A DNA stretch of 64,000 nucleotides, from positions 4,791,004-4,855,003 of the forward strand of contig NC_090191.1 of the NCBI RefSeq assembly GCF_024679245.1, given 5' to 3'. Positions 46,167 through 59,640 of this stretch are shown in pieces. A program made the position numbers and the translations under genes. The notes beneath the pieces were generated by a model. That model searched no databases. It saw nothing but the letters and a program-made list of their open reading frames with translations, and was not told the DNA's origin. This DNA comes from Pseudorasbora parva. Its lineage: Eukaryota > Chordata > Actinopteri > Cypriniformes > Gobionidae. Every line of letters begins with the position of its first letter. Within the stretch, counting starts at the first letter, position 1.

Positions 46167-48326
46167 CTGCTTCTTCTTCTTCTTCTTCTTCTTCTTCTTC
46201 TTCTTCTTCCGCCATAGGAGTCTCTGGCAGCCCATAGAACCGTATGGTAAAAAGTTGTGAAATTTGGCACACTCATAGAGGCCAGTCTGAGCTGTCACTA
46301 TAGCAAATTTGGTGCCTCGAACTCAATCCCTCTAGCGCCACCACCTGTCCAAAGTTTCACTCATATTTATGCTTATAACTTTTGACTCCTAAGGGCTAGA
46401 AACAAAATTCTTTTTTCATCGGATTCCTTGGCTCAAGCCGATTCGATTTCACCCTATGATGTCATTTTCCGGTATGCAAATTTTCCCGCCATTTTGAATT
46501 TTCTGAAAAACCTACTTTTTCGAACTCCTCCTAGGCCGTTGCTCCGATTTTCACGAAAATTGAAACAGATCATCTTCAGAGCATGTTGACAAAAAGTTAT
46601 GGAATTCAAGTTGATTCGTCCAATCGTTTTCAATAAACGCACAAACAAATTTTACGTGGAGGTTGCAAAAACACACTAAAGGCTATATCTCCGCAACGCT
46701 TTATCGTATTCAAACCAACCTTGGTACATGTCATCACAAGCATGACTTGAAGCAACATGCAGCGTTTCGGCGCAGCGCCACCTACCTGTCCGGAGATACG
46801 AAAAATGCCTATTTTGGCTTATAACTTCTGAACCGTTTATCCAAAAATCATAAAATTGGTCTCATTAGATTCAGGGCGTCATGCCGAGTCGACTGATATC
46901 CAATTTTACCATGTCGGCCATTTTGGATGTCGGCCATTTTGAATTATGTGCAAAAATGCTGTATTTTATGAACGCATGAACAGATTGTTATGAAACTTGG
47001 TATGGGTCATCACCACGATGCCCTGAAGTAGCCTGAGAAGTTTCGAAACAGCGCCACCTAGTGGAGAATTTTTTTTTTCAAACGCTTATAACTTTGGGTG
47101 TGGTTGACATATTTTGATGGGAGTGTGTTTTTTGGTCTCCTGAATCCTTGCCGACTCCAACGATACCAGACTTGCCAGGTTTCGGCATATGGTTTGCGCA
47201 GAGTTGTAATTTAGTGCTTAAAAAACATTTGCTGATATCTTCGAAACCGCTAGTCCGATCGAGACGAAACCAGCCTCAGAAGTTCGGAAACATAGGTCGA
47301 TAGCTATACGCTAATGCCCAAATCTCAAAATATTGATAGTAAGGGGTAGTAAAATCCAATCAAAGTCAGGTGTCAGTCATTTTTTACGTGTTTTTTCATA
47401 TAAATGTCTATAACTCCAAAACAAAATGAAATATTTTCACCAAACTTGACACACATATGTATGGGCTCACTACGAGGACACATAAAAAAATTGGTGGGAT
47501 TGTGCCTCTTGGTGGCGCTATAATAAAACAAAACATGAAATTCCCATTGACTTCAATGCAGTATTACGGTTTAAAATGCTAATGCTATAATTTAAGAATG
47601 CACTAGTGTATCGTTACAAAACTCGGTATGTGTCTTCCGCTCTATGTCCCGAAGATATTCAAAAAGTTTCGGGGCAGCGCCACCTTGTGGTCAAAAGTTG
47701 TAATAAAATGTACAGAAATGCGAATAACTTTTGATTAAATTAACCCATTGTAATGAAACTGGTCATAATACAGTCAATGGCTCATGCCGAGAACATGGAT
47801 ACCAATTGTGCCATATTTTGCAAACCTATCTGTCCTCCGTCTTGTTATTTGTTAAAAACCTACTTTTTCAAACTCATCCTAGACCGTTTGTCCGATTTTC
47901 ACCAAAATTGATCCGTATCGTCTTCAGACCATGCTGACAAATAGTTATGGATTTCGGATTGATAGACAAAACAGTTTTCATATACCACTGCAACAGAGTT
48001 GAGCCATGATGCAAAAATTACTCTTGAGGCTGTATCTCTGCAATGCTTTGACATATTGACACCAAACTTTGCATGTGTCATTGTCATCTCAATCTGACTA
48101 AACCACATCAGTTTCGTAACAGTGACACCTATTGGTCGAAAGTGATAAACCATTAAACCATTATTATTGACTGTATTTAAAATTTGACTGCTATTTTGCC
48201 TAAAATCAACTTAATAGGTCCTTAATGGCTCATTGTTGCAGTTGGCTTGAGACTTCCAGCCATGCTGGCATGTCTTGTCTTCTTCTTTGCGCTTGGCCCC
48301 GATAATGGCTGCTTGCAGCTATATTT
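46167..48326. repeat. 2,160-bp tandem monomer 2 (mosaic)
   Basis: Identical in layout to monomer 1. Up to about 47676 it carries the monomer-1 variants. From about 47713 it carries the monomer-3 variants. Confidence 0.97.
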
Positions 48327-50476
48327 CTGCTTCTTCTTCTTCTTCTTCTTTTTCTTCCGCCATAGGAGTCTCTGGCAGCCCATAGAACCGTATGGTAAAA
48401 AGTTGTGAAATTTGGCACACTCATAGAGGCCAGTCTGAGCTGTCACTATAGCAAATTTGGTGCCTCTAACTCAATCCCTCTAGCGCCACCACCTGTCCAA
48501 AGTTTCACTCATATTTATGCTTATAACTTTTGACCCCTAAGGGCTAGAAACAAAATTCTTTTTTCATCGGATTCCTTGGCTCAAGCCGATTCGATTTCAC
48601 CCTATGATGTCATTTTCCGGTATGCAAATTTTCCCGCCATTTTGAATTTTCTGAAAAACCTACTTTTTCGAACTCCTCCTAGGCCGTTGCTCCGATTTTC
48701 ACGAAAATTGAAACAGATCATCTTCAGAGCATGTTGACAAAAAGTTATGGAATTCAAGTTGATTCGTCCAATCGTTTTCAATAAACGCACAAACAAATTT
48801 TACGTGGAGGTTGCAAAAACACACTAAAGGCTATATCTCCACAACGCTTTATCGTATTCAAACCAAACTTGGTACATGTCATCACAAGCATGACCTGAAG
48901 CAACATGCAGCGTTTCGGCGCAGCGCCACCTACTGGTCCGGAGATACGAAAAATGCATATTTTGGCTTATAACTTCTGAACCGTTTATCCAAAAATCATA
49001 AAATTGGTCTCATTAGATTCAGGGCGTCATGCCGAGTCGACTGATATCCAATTTTACCATGTCGGCCATTTTGGATGTCGGCCATTTTGAATTATGTGCA
49101 AAAATGCTGTATTTTATGAACGCATGAACGGATTGTTACGAAACTTGGTATGGGTCATCACCACGATGCCCTGAAGTAGCCTGAGAAGTTTCGAAACAGC
49201 GCCACCTAGTGGAGAATTTTTTTTTTCAAACGCTTATAACTTTGGGTGTGGTTGACATATTTTGATGGGAGTGTGTTTTTTGGTCTCCTGAATCCTTGCC
49301 GACTCCAACGATACCAGACTTGCCAGGTTTCGGCATATGGTTTGCGCAGAGTTGTAATTTAGTGCTTAAAAAACATTTGCTGATATCTTCGAAACCGCTA
49401 GTCCGATCGAGACGAAACCAGCCTCAGAAGTTCGGAAACATAGGTCGATAGCTATACGCTAATACCTAAATCTCAAAATATTGATAGTAAGGGGTAGTAA
49501 AATCCAATCAAAGTCAGGTGTCAGTCCTTTTTTACGTGTTTTTTCATATAAATGTCTATAACTCCAAAACAAAATGAGATATTTTCACCAAACTTGACAC
49601 ACATATGTATGGGCTCACTATGAGGACACATAAAAAAATTGGTGGGATTGTGCCTCTTGGTGGCGCTATAATAAAACAAAACATGAAATTCCCATTGACT
49701 TCAATGCAGTATTATGGTTTAAAATGCTAATGCTATAATTTAAGAATGCATTAGCGTATCGTTACAAAACTCGGTATGTGTCTTCCGCTCCATGTCCTGA
49801 AGATACTCAAAAAGTTTCGGGGTAGCGCCACCTTGTGGTCAAAAGTTGTAATAAAATGTACAGAAATGCGAATAACTTTTGATTAAATTAACCCATTGTA
49901 ATGAAACTGGTCATAATACAGTCAATGGCTCATGCCGAGAACATGGATACCAATTGTGCCATATTTTGCAAACCTATCTGTCCTCCGTCTTGTTATTTGT
50001 TAAAAACCTACTTTTTCAAACTCATCCTAGACCGTTTGTCCGATTTTCACCAAAATTGATCCGTATCGTCTTCAGACCATGCTGACAAATAGTTATGGAT
50101 TTCGGATTGATAGACAAAACAGTTTTCATATACCACTGCAACAGAGTTGAGCCATGATGCAAAAAATACTCTTGAGGCTGTATCTCTGCAATGCTTTGAC
50201 ATATTGACACCAAACTTTGCATGTGTCATTGTCATCTCAATCTGACTAAACCACATCAGTTTCGTAACAGTGACACCTATTGGTCGAAAGTGATAAACCA
50301 TTAAACCATTATTATTGACTGTATTTAAAATTTGACTGCTATTTTGCCTAAAATCAACTTAATAGGTCCTTAATGGCTCATTGTTGCAGTTGGCTTGAGA
50401 CTTCCAGCCATGCTGGCATGTCTTGTCTTCTTCTTTGCGCTTGGCCCCGATAATGGCTGCTTGCAGCTATATTTAT
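48327..50476. repeat. About 2,150-bp tandem monomer 3
   Basis: Same layout with a shorter, interrupted TTC tract and private substitutions (for example CTCCACAACG, TACTGGTCC, CATGTCCTGAAGATACTC). It ends the array at about 50476 before an ATT run. Confidence 0.97.
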
Positions 50477-51257
50477 TATTATTGTTTTTTAGATTAAACC
50501 GTTTGTGATTTATATGTGTAATAAATCTGAGGGCATTTATGTCCACTTGTCAAACAACTTTCTACAAAATAGTATTGTTGTGTTGTGACTGCATACTCAG
50601 GTAAACACATAATCATTGTCCCAAAACAAAGGGTTTACAGTTTACACCGGTTTGATACAGTTTTGGAAAAAATAAACAAATAATTACCTTTCCACTAACA
50701 GGTGCTTTCAACTCTCATTCCTCTCTAGCAGTCACTCGTTCATAGCTGTTAGTATAAGCAGACATACTGTGACTATTGGGCTTCATGGTTTCAATGATCC
50801 CATTTTCCGGTTTGGTTTTCTCTTACTGTTTACTGTAGCTATAACTACTGATGGGTTGACTTCGAGGGCTATACATTTCAGTCACGGCACATGAACTCAG
50901 CTCTGATTGATGTGCTTCAGACTCGCCCGCTTTCAACAAGTGGCCGCATATTACTGACAATGCACATGACGTTCACAATAGTTTACCTGTTTGAGATTTA
51001 GTGTATATCCTAATACTTATTCATTCATTTTCATATATATATATGGCTTTAATACATGGCTAGAGAATTTGAGCAGTTTCATTTCTGAGTCAATTATTAT
51101 TTAACACAAAGGACTGCAGTATAATCTCTTCTTTCTGAGAGAAAGTATCACATTAACTTCACTATGATCTACATTCGTATTATTTTACCAGATTTGTTAG
51201 GCCCCAGTGGATATTCTTGGAAAACTCGATTCACATTCTGGAAGTAGATCATACTCA
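50477..51257. other. No gene; possible non-coding exon of the MS4A gene
   Basis: The minus strand has a good donor, TGGAAAG/GTAATT, at about 50689-50694. It could end a 5' non-coding exon spliced to 42151. Support is only the donor and the need for an upstream exon. Confidence 0.25.
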
Positions 51258-52317
51258 GGGCTGGACTGGGGCTCAAATTCGGCCCTGGCATACCCAGCAC
51301 ATCCGGCCCTTGAGTTCTCTGTGAATGTTTTTTCTGGGGTTGGGGCCTTAAATTGGAGTATATAAATAAAACTAGGACAAGGACAAATAATGATGGATAT
51401 TACCGAATTTGCTGCAAATGCAGATAAACTTAATATTGCTTTTTTGTCACACAGAATTGTCCTTGGCAGTAAAGCACTGATGATTTTGAGCTAGGATGCA
51501 GTAAAGCAAATTTACTTCTTTTAAATGCTGTCATCATTTACTCACTCTCGTGTCCTTCCAAACCTGCATGACTTCTGTGAAACACAAAATAAGATGTTTT
51601 GAAGAATGTTGGCAACCAAGCCATTTTGGTTAGGCTACCATTTGAATATTGTATGAACAAAAAAACAGACTCAAATTATTTTATTTTATGCTACACAGAA
51701 ATAAATTCATTTAGGTTTGGAATGACATTAGGGCGAGTAAATGATCACATTTCTGGGTTGAACAATCCCTTTAAAAACAGTCAAGAGTTTTCAAGAGTTA
51801 ACACATAATTTAAGTAAGACACTAACATTCATGAGGCTATCATTGACATATTATTTAATACAATTTCATTAGATCTATTAAAAAGTTCATAAAACTTTTA
51901 AAGAGGGGAAAAAAAGCTTTGTCCTTAATTCATGGGATCCAGACTTTAAAGCTGTTTTGTAGACTAGTTTAACTGTAGGCCAGTTTCGTTTAAATGTAAG
52001 ATCATGGTAGTCACAGGGTAAAAAAACATAGACTGTAAAAACCTTACTCCTCATTATATGGCTATATGGTTTCTAAATATATAAAACATATAATAAACTA
52101 TTATTTTAATAATTTAAAATAAAAATGTAAACAACTGTAGAAAATACGAAAACAGTCTCTAAAAAAAGTGATTTATATTCTGCACTATTAATTTAAGTAA
52201 TAGCAACAATTTTAATAAATGTTTCTTCCAAAACACCATATTTATTTGATGTTAGTAGCTGCGAGGTAAACTGTGGTTGTGGTAAAGTGAAAAGTTTGTG
52301 TGTATTGCTGTTTTCCA
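51258..52317. repeat. Dispersed repeat B, copy 2
   Basis: Second copy of 35075-36083 in the same orientation. It begins CAGGGCTGGACTGGGGCTC and contains the same palindromic module (about 51529-51775). The MITE at 52318 inserted at its right part. Confidence 0.85.
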
Positions 52318-52839
52318 CTAGCCTAGAAATCTAGACCCACCCTAGCGGCAGCAAATTTAATCTGCCCGCGAGTGTCGTCTAGCAACTCTCAATACCCTTC
52401 TGAGCTGTAATCGCCTAACTCTTGACGGGCCAATCACATCGTGTATAGAGTCGGTGGGCGGGGCCATAATGACGACGGCCGAGTTGTGTTTGCGTGCTTC
52501 TAGTAAACACAGAAACTGGCGAACGGCGGCGGTCTTTCGAATCAGCTTTGACCGCGACTCTGAAAGACTTGGATTTAAGCTTTTCTCTAAGAAAAGAACG
52601 GCACTGAAGTCATTCTTAAAAAGGGAAGATGTGTTCTGATTTTTCCCGGCCCGGATACGGCGAATGTTTAATCTATCAACAAGCTCTGTTTCACCTTCGT
52701 TACTCTGGTTGGTGTAGCGCTATCCTATTGCGTGCAGAGGGAGTTTGAAAGACAACCGTTTATCCCGCCCCTCGGATTGAGCTGTCTATGGTGAGTTTCC
52801 AGACCAAACATCTTGATGTGGGTCTGGCTTGTCAGGCTA
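52318..52839 (+). mobile_element. hAT-type MITE carrying a helicase fragment, copy 2
   Basis: Flanked by exact 8-bp duplications GTTTTCCA (52310-52317 and 52840-52847). About 518 bp are shared with 42515-43032, including KSFLKREDVF and a more decayed Walker A region with an in-frame TGA near 52637. Confidence 0.9.
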
Positions 52840-52847
52840 GTTTTCCA

Positions 52848-53470
52848 ATTTACCTCTCATGAGTACATGCTCGCGGCTGTTTTCAGCTGATTCAACAAAG
52901 AATCTGTATGTTCCCATATCACACGATTGTATAAAACAAAATTCAGAGCCAAAGCGCTGTTTATACATTCGTCAACGGCTGCGCTGTGCGGATAGTCGCC
53001 TTTTGTAGTTCCATGCGCTAAAATAATAAATAAATAAATAGAAAAAAGCGCCTAATATGGAGGGGAGATCGCTCTCGATTTGGCCAGTCAATTCAGAAGA
53101 CAAACCAATGGGCCGCTGTCGCTGCATGACATGTCAGTGGCACACACACAAAAAAAGGGTTTTCCAGATTGCTTTGGTTATAATAGTCGCTCTGGAGTGT
53201 GGGTGTCATTTACTGATCCAAAGGATTTAACTCTATCGTCTTCTTTGGACTTCCAGGAAGTGTCCATGATGCATGTGTGTTATGTTCTCCACATTCAATA
53301 GAAGATTTAGACACTCGACTCTGAATGATGTAGCCTGCATGCCAGCCAAACTTAGCCCCGCCCACAAAATGTTTAGGCCGGGCAGTTCGGTCTGGCATCG
53401 CTCCATAGAGGAGTAATTATCTCCGAACAGAAACTGTTCAGACCAATGAAATCATCAGGGCGGGCTTTAG
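52848..53470. other. No gene; repeat-like DNA
   Basis: Probably part of larger dispersed repeats flanking the MITE. No coding motif on either strand. Confidence 0.4.
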
Positions 53471-53766
53471 ACGATGACGGACAGATGATAAACAGTAATG
53501 TAATCATGCACGTCGTCAAAGGGGCTTGGATTATATTTGTTCAAATCCTAAATGGAGAGCTTGTTTGTATATGCATTCACCTTCACAATTTCTCTCAGAA
53601 ATGATGATCATGTTGGGTAAGTACTCTGTGTATCATTAAAAATTTTTACAACACCGGCAAAGATCTAGTATTCCAGCCTGATTTCAGCGCGCATGCAGAC
53701 AGGGTTGCCAAGTTTTTACAACAAAACCCGCCAACTACTAGCCCTAAACAATAGCTTCTCGGGGGG
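53471..53766 (+). repeat. Dispersed repeat, partner of 20627-20931
   Basis: Inverted match to 20627-20931 over about 300 bp, with clear mismatches. The sequence on both sides (GGTTGCCAAGTTTTTACAAC, then AGCTTCTCGGGGGG) suggests an end of a longer element. Confidence 0.8.
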
Positions 53767-54474
53767 TTCTCCGGGGAAACAATGGTGTTTGGGGGTAAAA
53801 TGTGTGTTATTTTGGCAAGGTTGCCTGCTAAAATTCGCACTCATGGGTCTATATATAGAAAACAACCCGTGGAAAAAAACGTGGACTTGGCAACACAGTG
53901 CAGTTGAGGTCTTTCCTGGTTCGGTTAAAACGCCCCATAATCCACGCCTCCACAGGTCACAGGACAGTTCATGAGATGTATAAAAACAGCTTTTTTTTGT
54001 TACTATGTGACAGCTTCATACAGGTATATAAAATATTCATTACATTTTTAAAAGGTTGTGTTATGTTCTATATCATTACATGATGTACAAATGATTGTGA
54101 CTATGAGTGGTAATGCTAATTAGTAGATCATGTTAATGTAACTGATTACTCCAAATTGCCCCCCAGAAGAATTTTTTTTAAATTTTATTTTTTAACTCAA
54201 GTTACATGTTTAACTGCTGTATGCATTAATACACACCCCCAGGACAACTGCATTACATTTTAAAAGAAATGACTACATTTTTCAAATGATGTCTGCCTGA
54301 CTGAGCTCTATAGTTTAAGGCAAAAAAGGACACCAAATGTAACAAAGTAATTCTTTCAAATGGAAGTATAAGTCTCTTACCAGTGGTGAATTGATGGTGG
54401 ATTTCCTTTAATCCAATTAAGTAAAATACATCTTTGGCCAATGAAAAGCAACTTTTGTGCAAGAGTTGTGTCCC
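53767..54474. other. No gene recognised
   Basis: Contains TATATATAG and AT-rich tracts. The frame at 54253-54462 (minus) could be a decayed extension of the L1 fragment next to it but has no firm motif. Confidence 0.35.
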
Positions 54475-54800
54475 TGTGTTTTAATTAGAAAAGACAAGAA
54501 TGTCTCCAAGCATCTAAGACCTTGAAGAGGATTTTGCCATCCTTGTTAATTGAAGAAATAGGGCGGTACGCTGAGCACATATCTGGAGTAAAATGTTTGA
54601 GGTAGTGTTCCCTTCTCAAACGAAGTGGAGAAGACTTTAAGTAATTGATCACTAATTAAATGTCCACTTTAAAAAAAATAAAAAGTCTGAACCAAAACCA
54701 TCTGTTCCTGGGGCCTTGTTGTTTTTCACAATGGCCTTCAAGATCTCGTCCTTAGATATACCATCTAGAAGGGGACGTTCTCGTGACACTCTCTAAAGGT
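54475..54800 (-). pseudogene. L1-type LINE reverse-transcriptase fragment
   Basis: The minus strand encodes GISKDEILKAIVKNNKAPGT followed by DGF (about 54770-54690), and YRPISSINKDGKILFKVLDA (about 54555-54495). These are the N-terminal RT motifs of L1/Tx1 LINEs (NKAPGxDG and YRPIS). A poly-A interruption and frame breaks lie between. No endonuclease or YxDD motif is present, so this is a short internal remnant. Confidence 0.78.
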
Positions 54801-55154
54801 GATGAAAATCCCAAACCAATATTATAGAATTATATGGACTCCTTATATTTGGTTATTTGATGTCAATTTGGAGTCTTCAATGATATTTGAAGCTTACAGA
54901 AAATACAGTTTTGTGAGAATCACCCTTCAATCTGATTGTTTACATTGCTGGATAAGCAAATTATGACTAAATCAGTGCGCTTAATGATACAAAGGGTGTA
55001 TCATTAATTTTACAATAAGCATGCAATTAAAAAATATAATCGACTGACAAAATATAAGTATTTTTTCAAAATATATAAGTATCTTGTTTGTCTACTCTGG
55101 ACAGTTTTTAACACACTGTCTACTTTATTAAATATTTTTGTGTATTGACCTATA
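54801..55154. other. No gene recognised
   Basis: AT-rich with no motif. Confidence 0.4.
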
Positions 55155-55500
55155 TTAAAATATTTATCAGTCAATCAACTTTATATAGCGCTTTTACAAT
55201 GCCGATTGTTTCAAAGCAGCTTCACAGTGTTAAACAGGATAATATTGCGACAAAATTAGACTTGTCTGTACAGTCATTCTGGAAAAAAACATTGATGTTA
55301 TCAGCTTATTTTAATTTATCATATAGCGACAATGTTGGCAGATCAGTATTATAGTTTATAGAATTAAATAAGACCTAATTAATTAATTTTATTTGTATAT
55401 TTAGTTGCATAACTTAGATCATATTTTTAGTGTCCCCAACTGAGCAAGCCAAGCCAAAGACCACAGTGGCAAGGAACCAAAACTCCATCAGGGCATGATG
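55155..55500 (+). repeat. Cyprinid dispersed repeat
   Basis: Contains TTTATATAGCGCTTTTACAA, TTTCAAAGCAGCTTCACAGT and, at the end, GTGTCCCCAACTGAGCAAGC and CAAGGAACCAAAACTCCATC. I recognise this as a high-copy cyprinid repeat. The class was not determined. Confidence 0.55.
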
Positions 55501-55519
55501 GAGAAAAATAACAAGACAA

Positions 55520-55558
55520 CATAACGTAACATAACGTAACGTAACGTAACATAACATA
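55520..55558. repeat. (ATAACGTA)-type short tandem repeat
   Basis: Repeating TAACG/TAACA pentamers. Confidence 0.85.
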
Positions 55559-55985
55559 AACCATTTAGCATTGGACTGTATAACAAAATATGCATTATTT
55601 TTTCTTTATTGGTGGAGGTTAAACAATTCTGTCAATTCACCAGCCAGTTCATCCAATGAAGAAATAATAATACATTTGCTACTGAGAAGCAGAAGATTCT
55701 GCTTTTTATTTGTATATAAACTTAGTTGTCCTTTGAATTTCCAGTGATTATCATAAGTTATACCGTTGACTAAAATGATTAAATGTACTTGCCAGATCTC
55801 TCACAGTCTCAGATCCACTCTCTGGTCCCCACTACACATGAACAAAACAAGAAAAACTGGTTTTCAGGATGAGACATGATATATTAATTATTAACGAGTC
55901 CATCATCTATACACATACACACACAACAGCCACAACTGAGCCACACAGCCTTTAAGACATTAACTCTATCAATATCTCTATATTG
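55559..55985. other. No gene recognised
   Basis: AT-rich. The partly CA-rich tract at 55908-55924 is the only structure. Confidence 0.4.
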
Positions 55986-56256
55986 TGTAAGCAGGGATGA
56001 AGCAGAGTGAGAATACAAATGCAGCACAAACATTTATTAAAAACATAAACCAAGATAATCCACAGACCGCAGAATCCACAGAAGGCAGGCAGAACTAGCG
56101 ACAGGAACACACATGCAAGAACAACAACTGAGGCACTGGGGTATATATATACACAAAGGGAAACAAGGTTTGCAAAATAACAAGGGGGAGTGGCTAAGAC
56201 AACACCTGGGGAAACTAATCATCCGTGAAGACTACAAAGAACTACAAAACATGACA
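55986..56256 (-). repeat. Candidate solo LTR (minus strand)
   Basis: Read on the minus strand it starts TGTCATGTTTTG, has a TATATATATA tract near 56140-56150 and AATAAATG at about 56031-56038, and ends near TTACACA, an arrangement like a short gypsy LTR. No duplication was found at the ends. Confidence 0.35.
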
Positions 56257-56286
56257 AGACAAACGTCCTAAAACAGGGAAATACAG

Positions 56287-56439
56287 GGGCCTGTACCTTG
56301 AAGCTGGTTTAGCTGGCTAGCCTGATTTGTTTAAGCTTAGTTTGTGCCAATCCTGGGTTTTAGGTACCATTAAAGTGGTTTGGCTTTTAGCAGTGTTCCT
56401 CACCATGGTAACTTGCGTTTCACAGCTAACCTGCTCCAG
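56287..56439 (-). repeat. Inverted copy of the Harbinger right terminus
   Basis: GGGCCTGTACCTTGAAGCTGG through GGCTAACCTGCTCC-like sequence is the reverse complement of the last about 155 bp of the element ending at 61271. The flank before it is CAG (56284-56286). Confidence 0.88.
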
Positions 56440-57175
56440 GGGCCTGTACCATGATGGTAGTTTAACAAACTCAGGGTTACAGGATTAGTTTTGAGTTGAC
56501 AAAACCAAACCAATCTATTCAGACTTAACTCGTCCCATGATGCTGATCATCAGCTTTTTCTGTCAACTCAGGCTTTGATCTTGAGTTCAGGAGTTTAGCT
56601 GTGACATCAGCAGTGAACAGCCAATCACACGCTGTGGATCAACTGAGATTCACTTCTCACGAGACAAGCAGTGAGGTTAATTTCTCTCTTCCGCAGAATA
56701 TTACATGATTGAAAAATATTAAGAATTTTAAAAGAATTACAGCGCAAGAATAAAAAAGCTGTCTATGAACGAGGACAAAGAGAAATTAGTATAAGTCAAT
56801 GCAAGTAAAAGTTATTAAGTTAGTTTAGTTAATATAGAGAAAATTGAACATTTAAGCTCAGTATGCTTCTTTTTTAACAAAGTGCCTATTAATAATTGAT
56901 TAACTAAAATGATAAATGTGTACCGTAATTGATTAAGGGTATAATAATTACATCAATTATATCTAAATCATTCAAAATTATTATTATTATAAATAAACAT
57001 TGTTAAAAGCCAGACACTTTAGTCTTTAAAAACATTTGCTATGTAGTGACCTTTAATTTGGAGTAGAAACAGGGAGTGACTTTACTGAATCAGAGACGTG
57101 TCACTTTACTCACAGCTGATTGGTCCAATTTCAGTTTGAGATCTCTTATCCAGAACAAAACCTGCCCTGGAGCAG
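56440..57175. mobile_element. Harbinger MITE with an intact left end, right end cut
   Basis: Starts GGGCCTGTACCATGATGGTAG after CAG. Its right part (GCTGATTGGTCCAATTTCAG, CCTGCCCTGGAGCAG) matches the region at 61066-61135 but stops there, about 140 bp short of the terminus. The left end of the full Harbinger element follows directly. Non-coding. Confidence 0.78.
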
Positions 57176-57390
57176 GGGCCTGTACCATGATGGTAGTTTA
57201 ACAAACTCAGGGTTACAGGATTAGTTTTGAGTTGACAAAACCAAACCGATGCAATCAGGCTTAATTGGTACCATGATGCAGCTCATCAACTTTCTCTGTC
57301 AACTCAGGCTTTAATCTTTAAGCTATGATTTCTTCACGCGCGTGCACATAAAAGAGTGACGTCGGCACTAAACAACCAATCGCGTTCGAT

Positions 57391-59594
<2,204 letters not shown>

Positions 59595-59599
<5 letters not shown>

Positions 59600-59640
59600 A
59601 ACAGTTTGAGACCAGTCTACAGTGTCAATGTGCTTTTATT
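59595..59640. terminator. Back-to-back poly(A) signals of the two Harbinger genes
   Basis: Plus strand: AATAAA at 59595-59600 overlaps the TAA stop at 59597-59599. Minus strand: AATAAA (59640-59635) overlaps the TAA stop at 59641-59639. Only 39 bp separate the two stop codons, so the transcripts must overlap at their 3' ends. Confidence 0.8.

Noticed and set aside
43881..50301. Repeated short frames in the tandem array (for example Lys-rich or Arg-rich runs)
   Set aside because: They come from the (TTC)n tracts and repeated non-coding monomers. There is no third-position signal or domain.
53646..53974. Frames near the repeat at 53.5 kb (64-93 codons)
   Set aside because: They fall in dispersed repeat DNA whose counterpart at 20.6-20.9 kb does not keep the frame.
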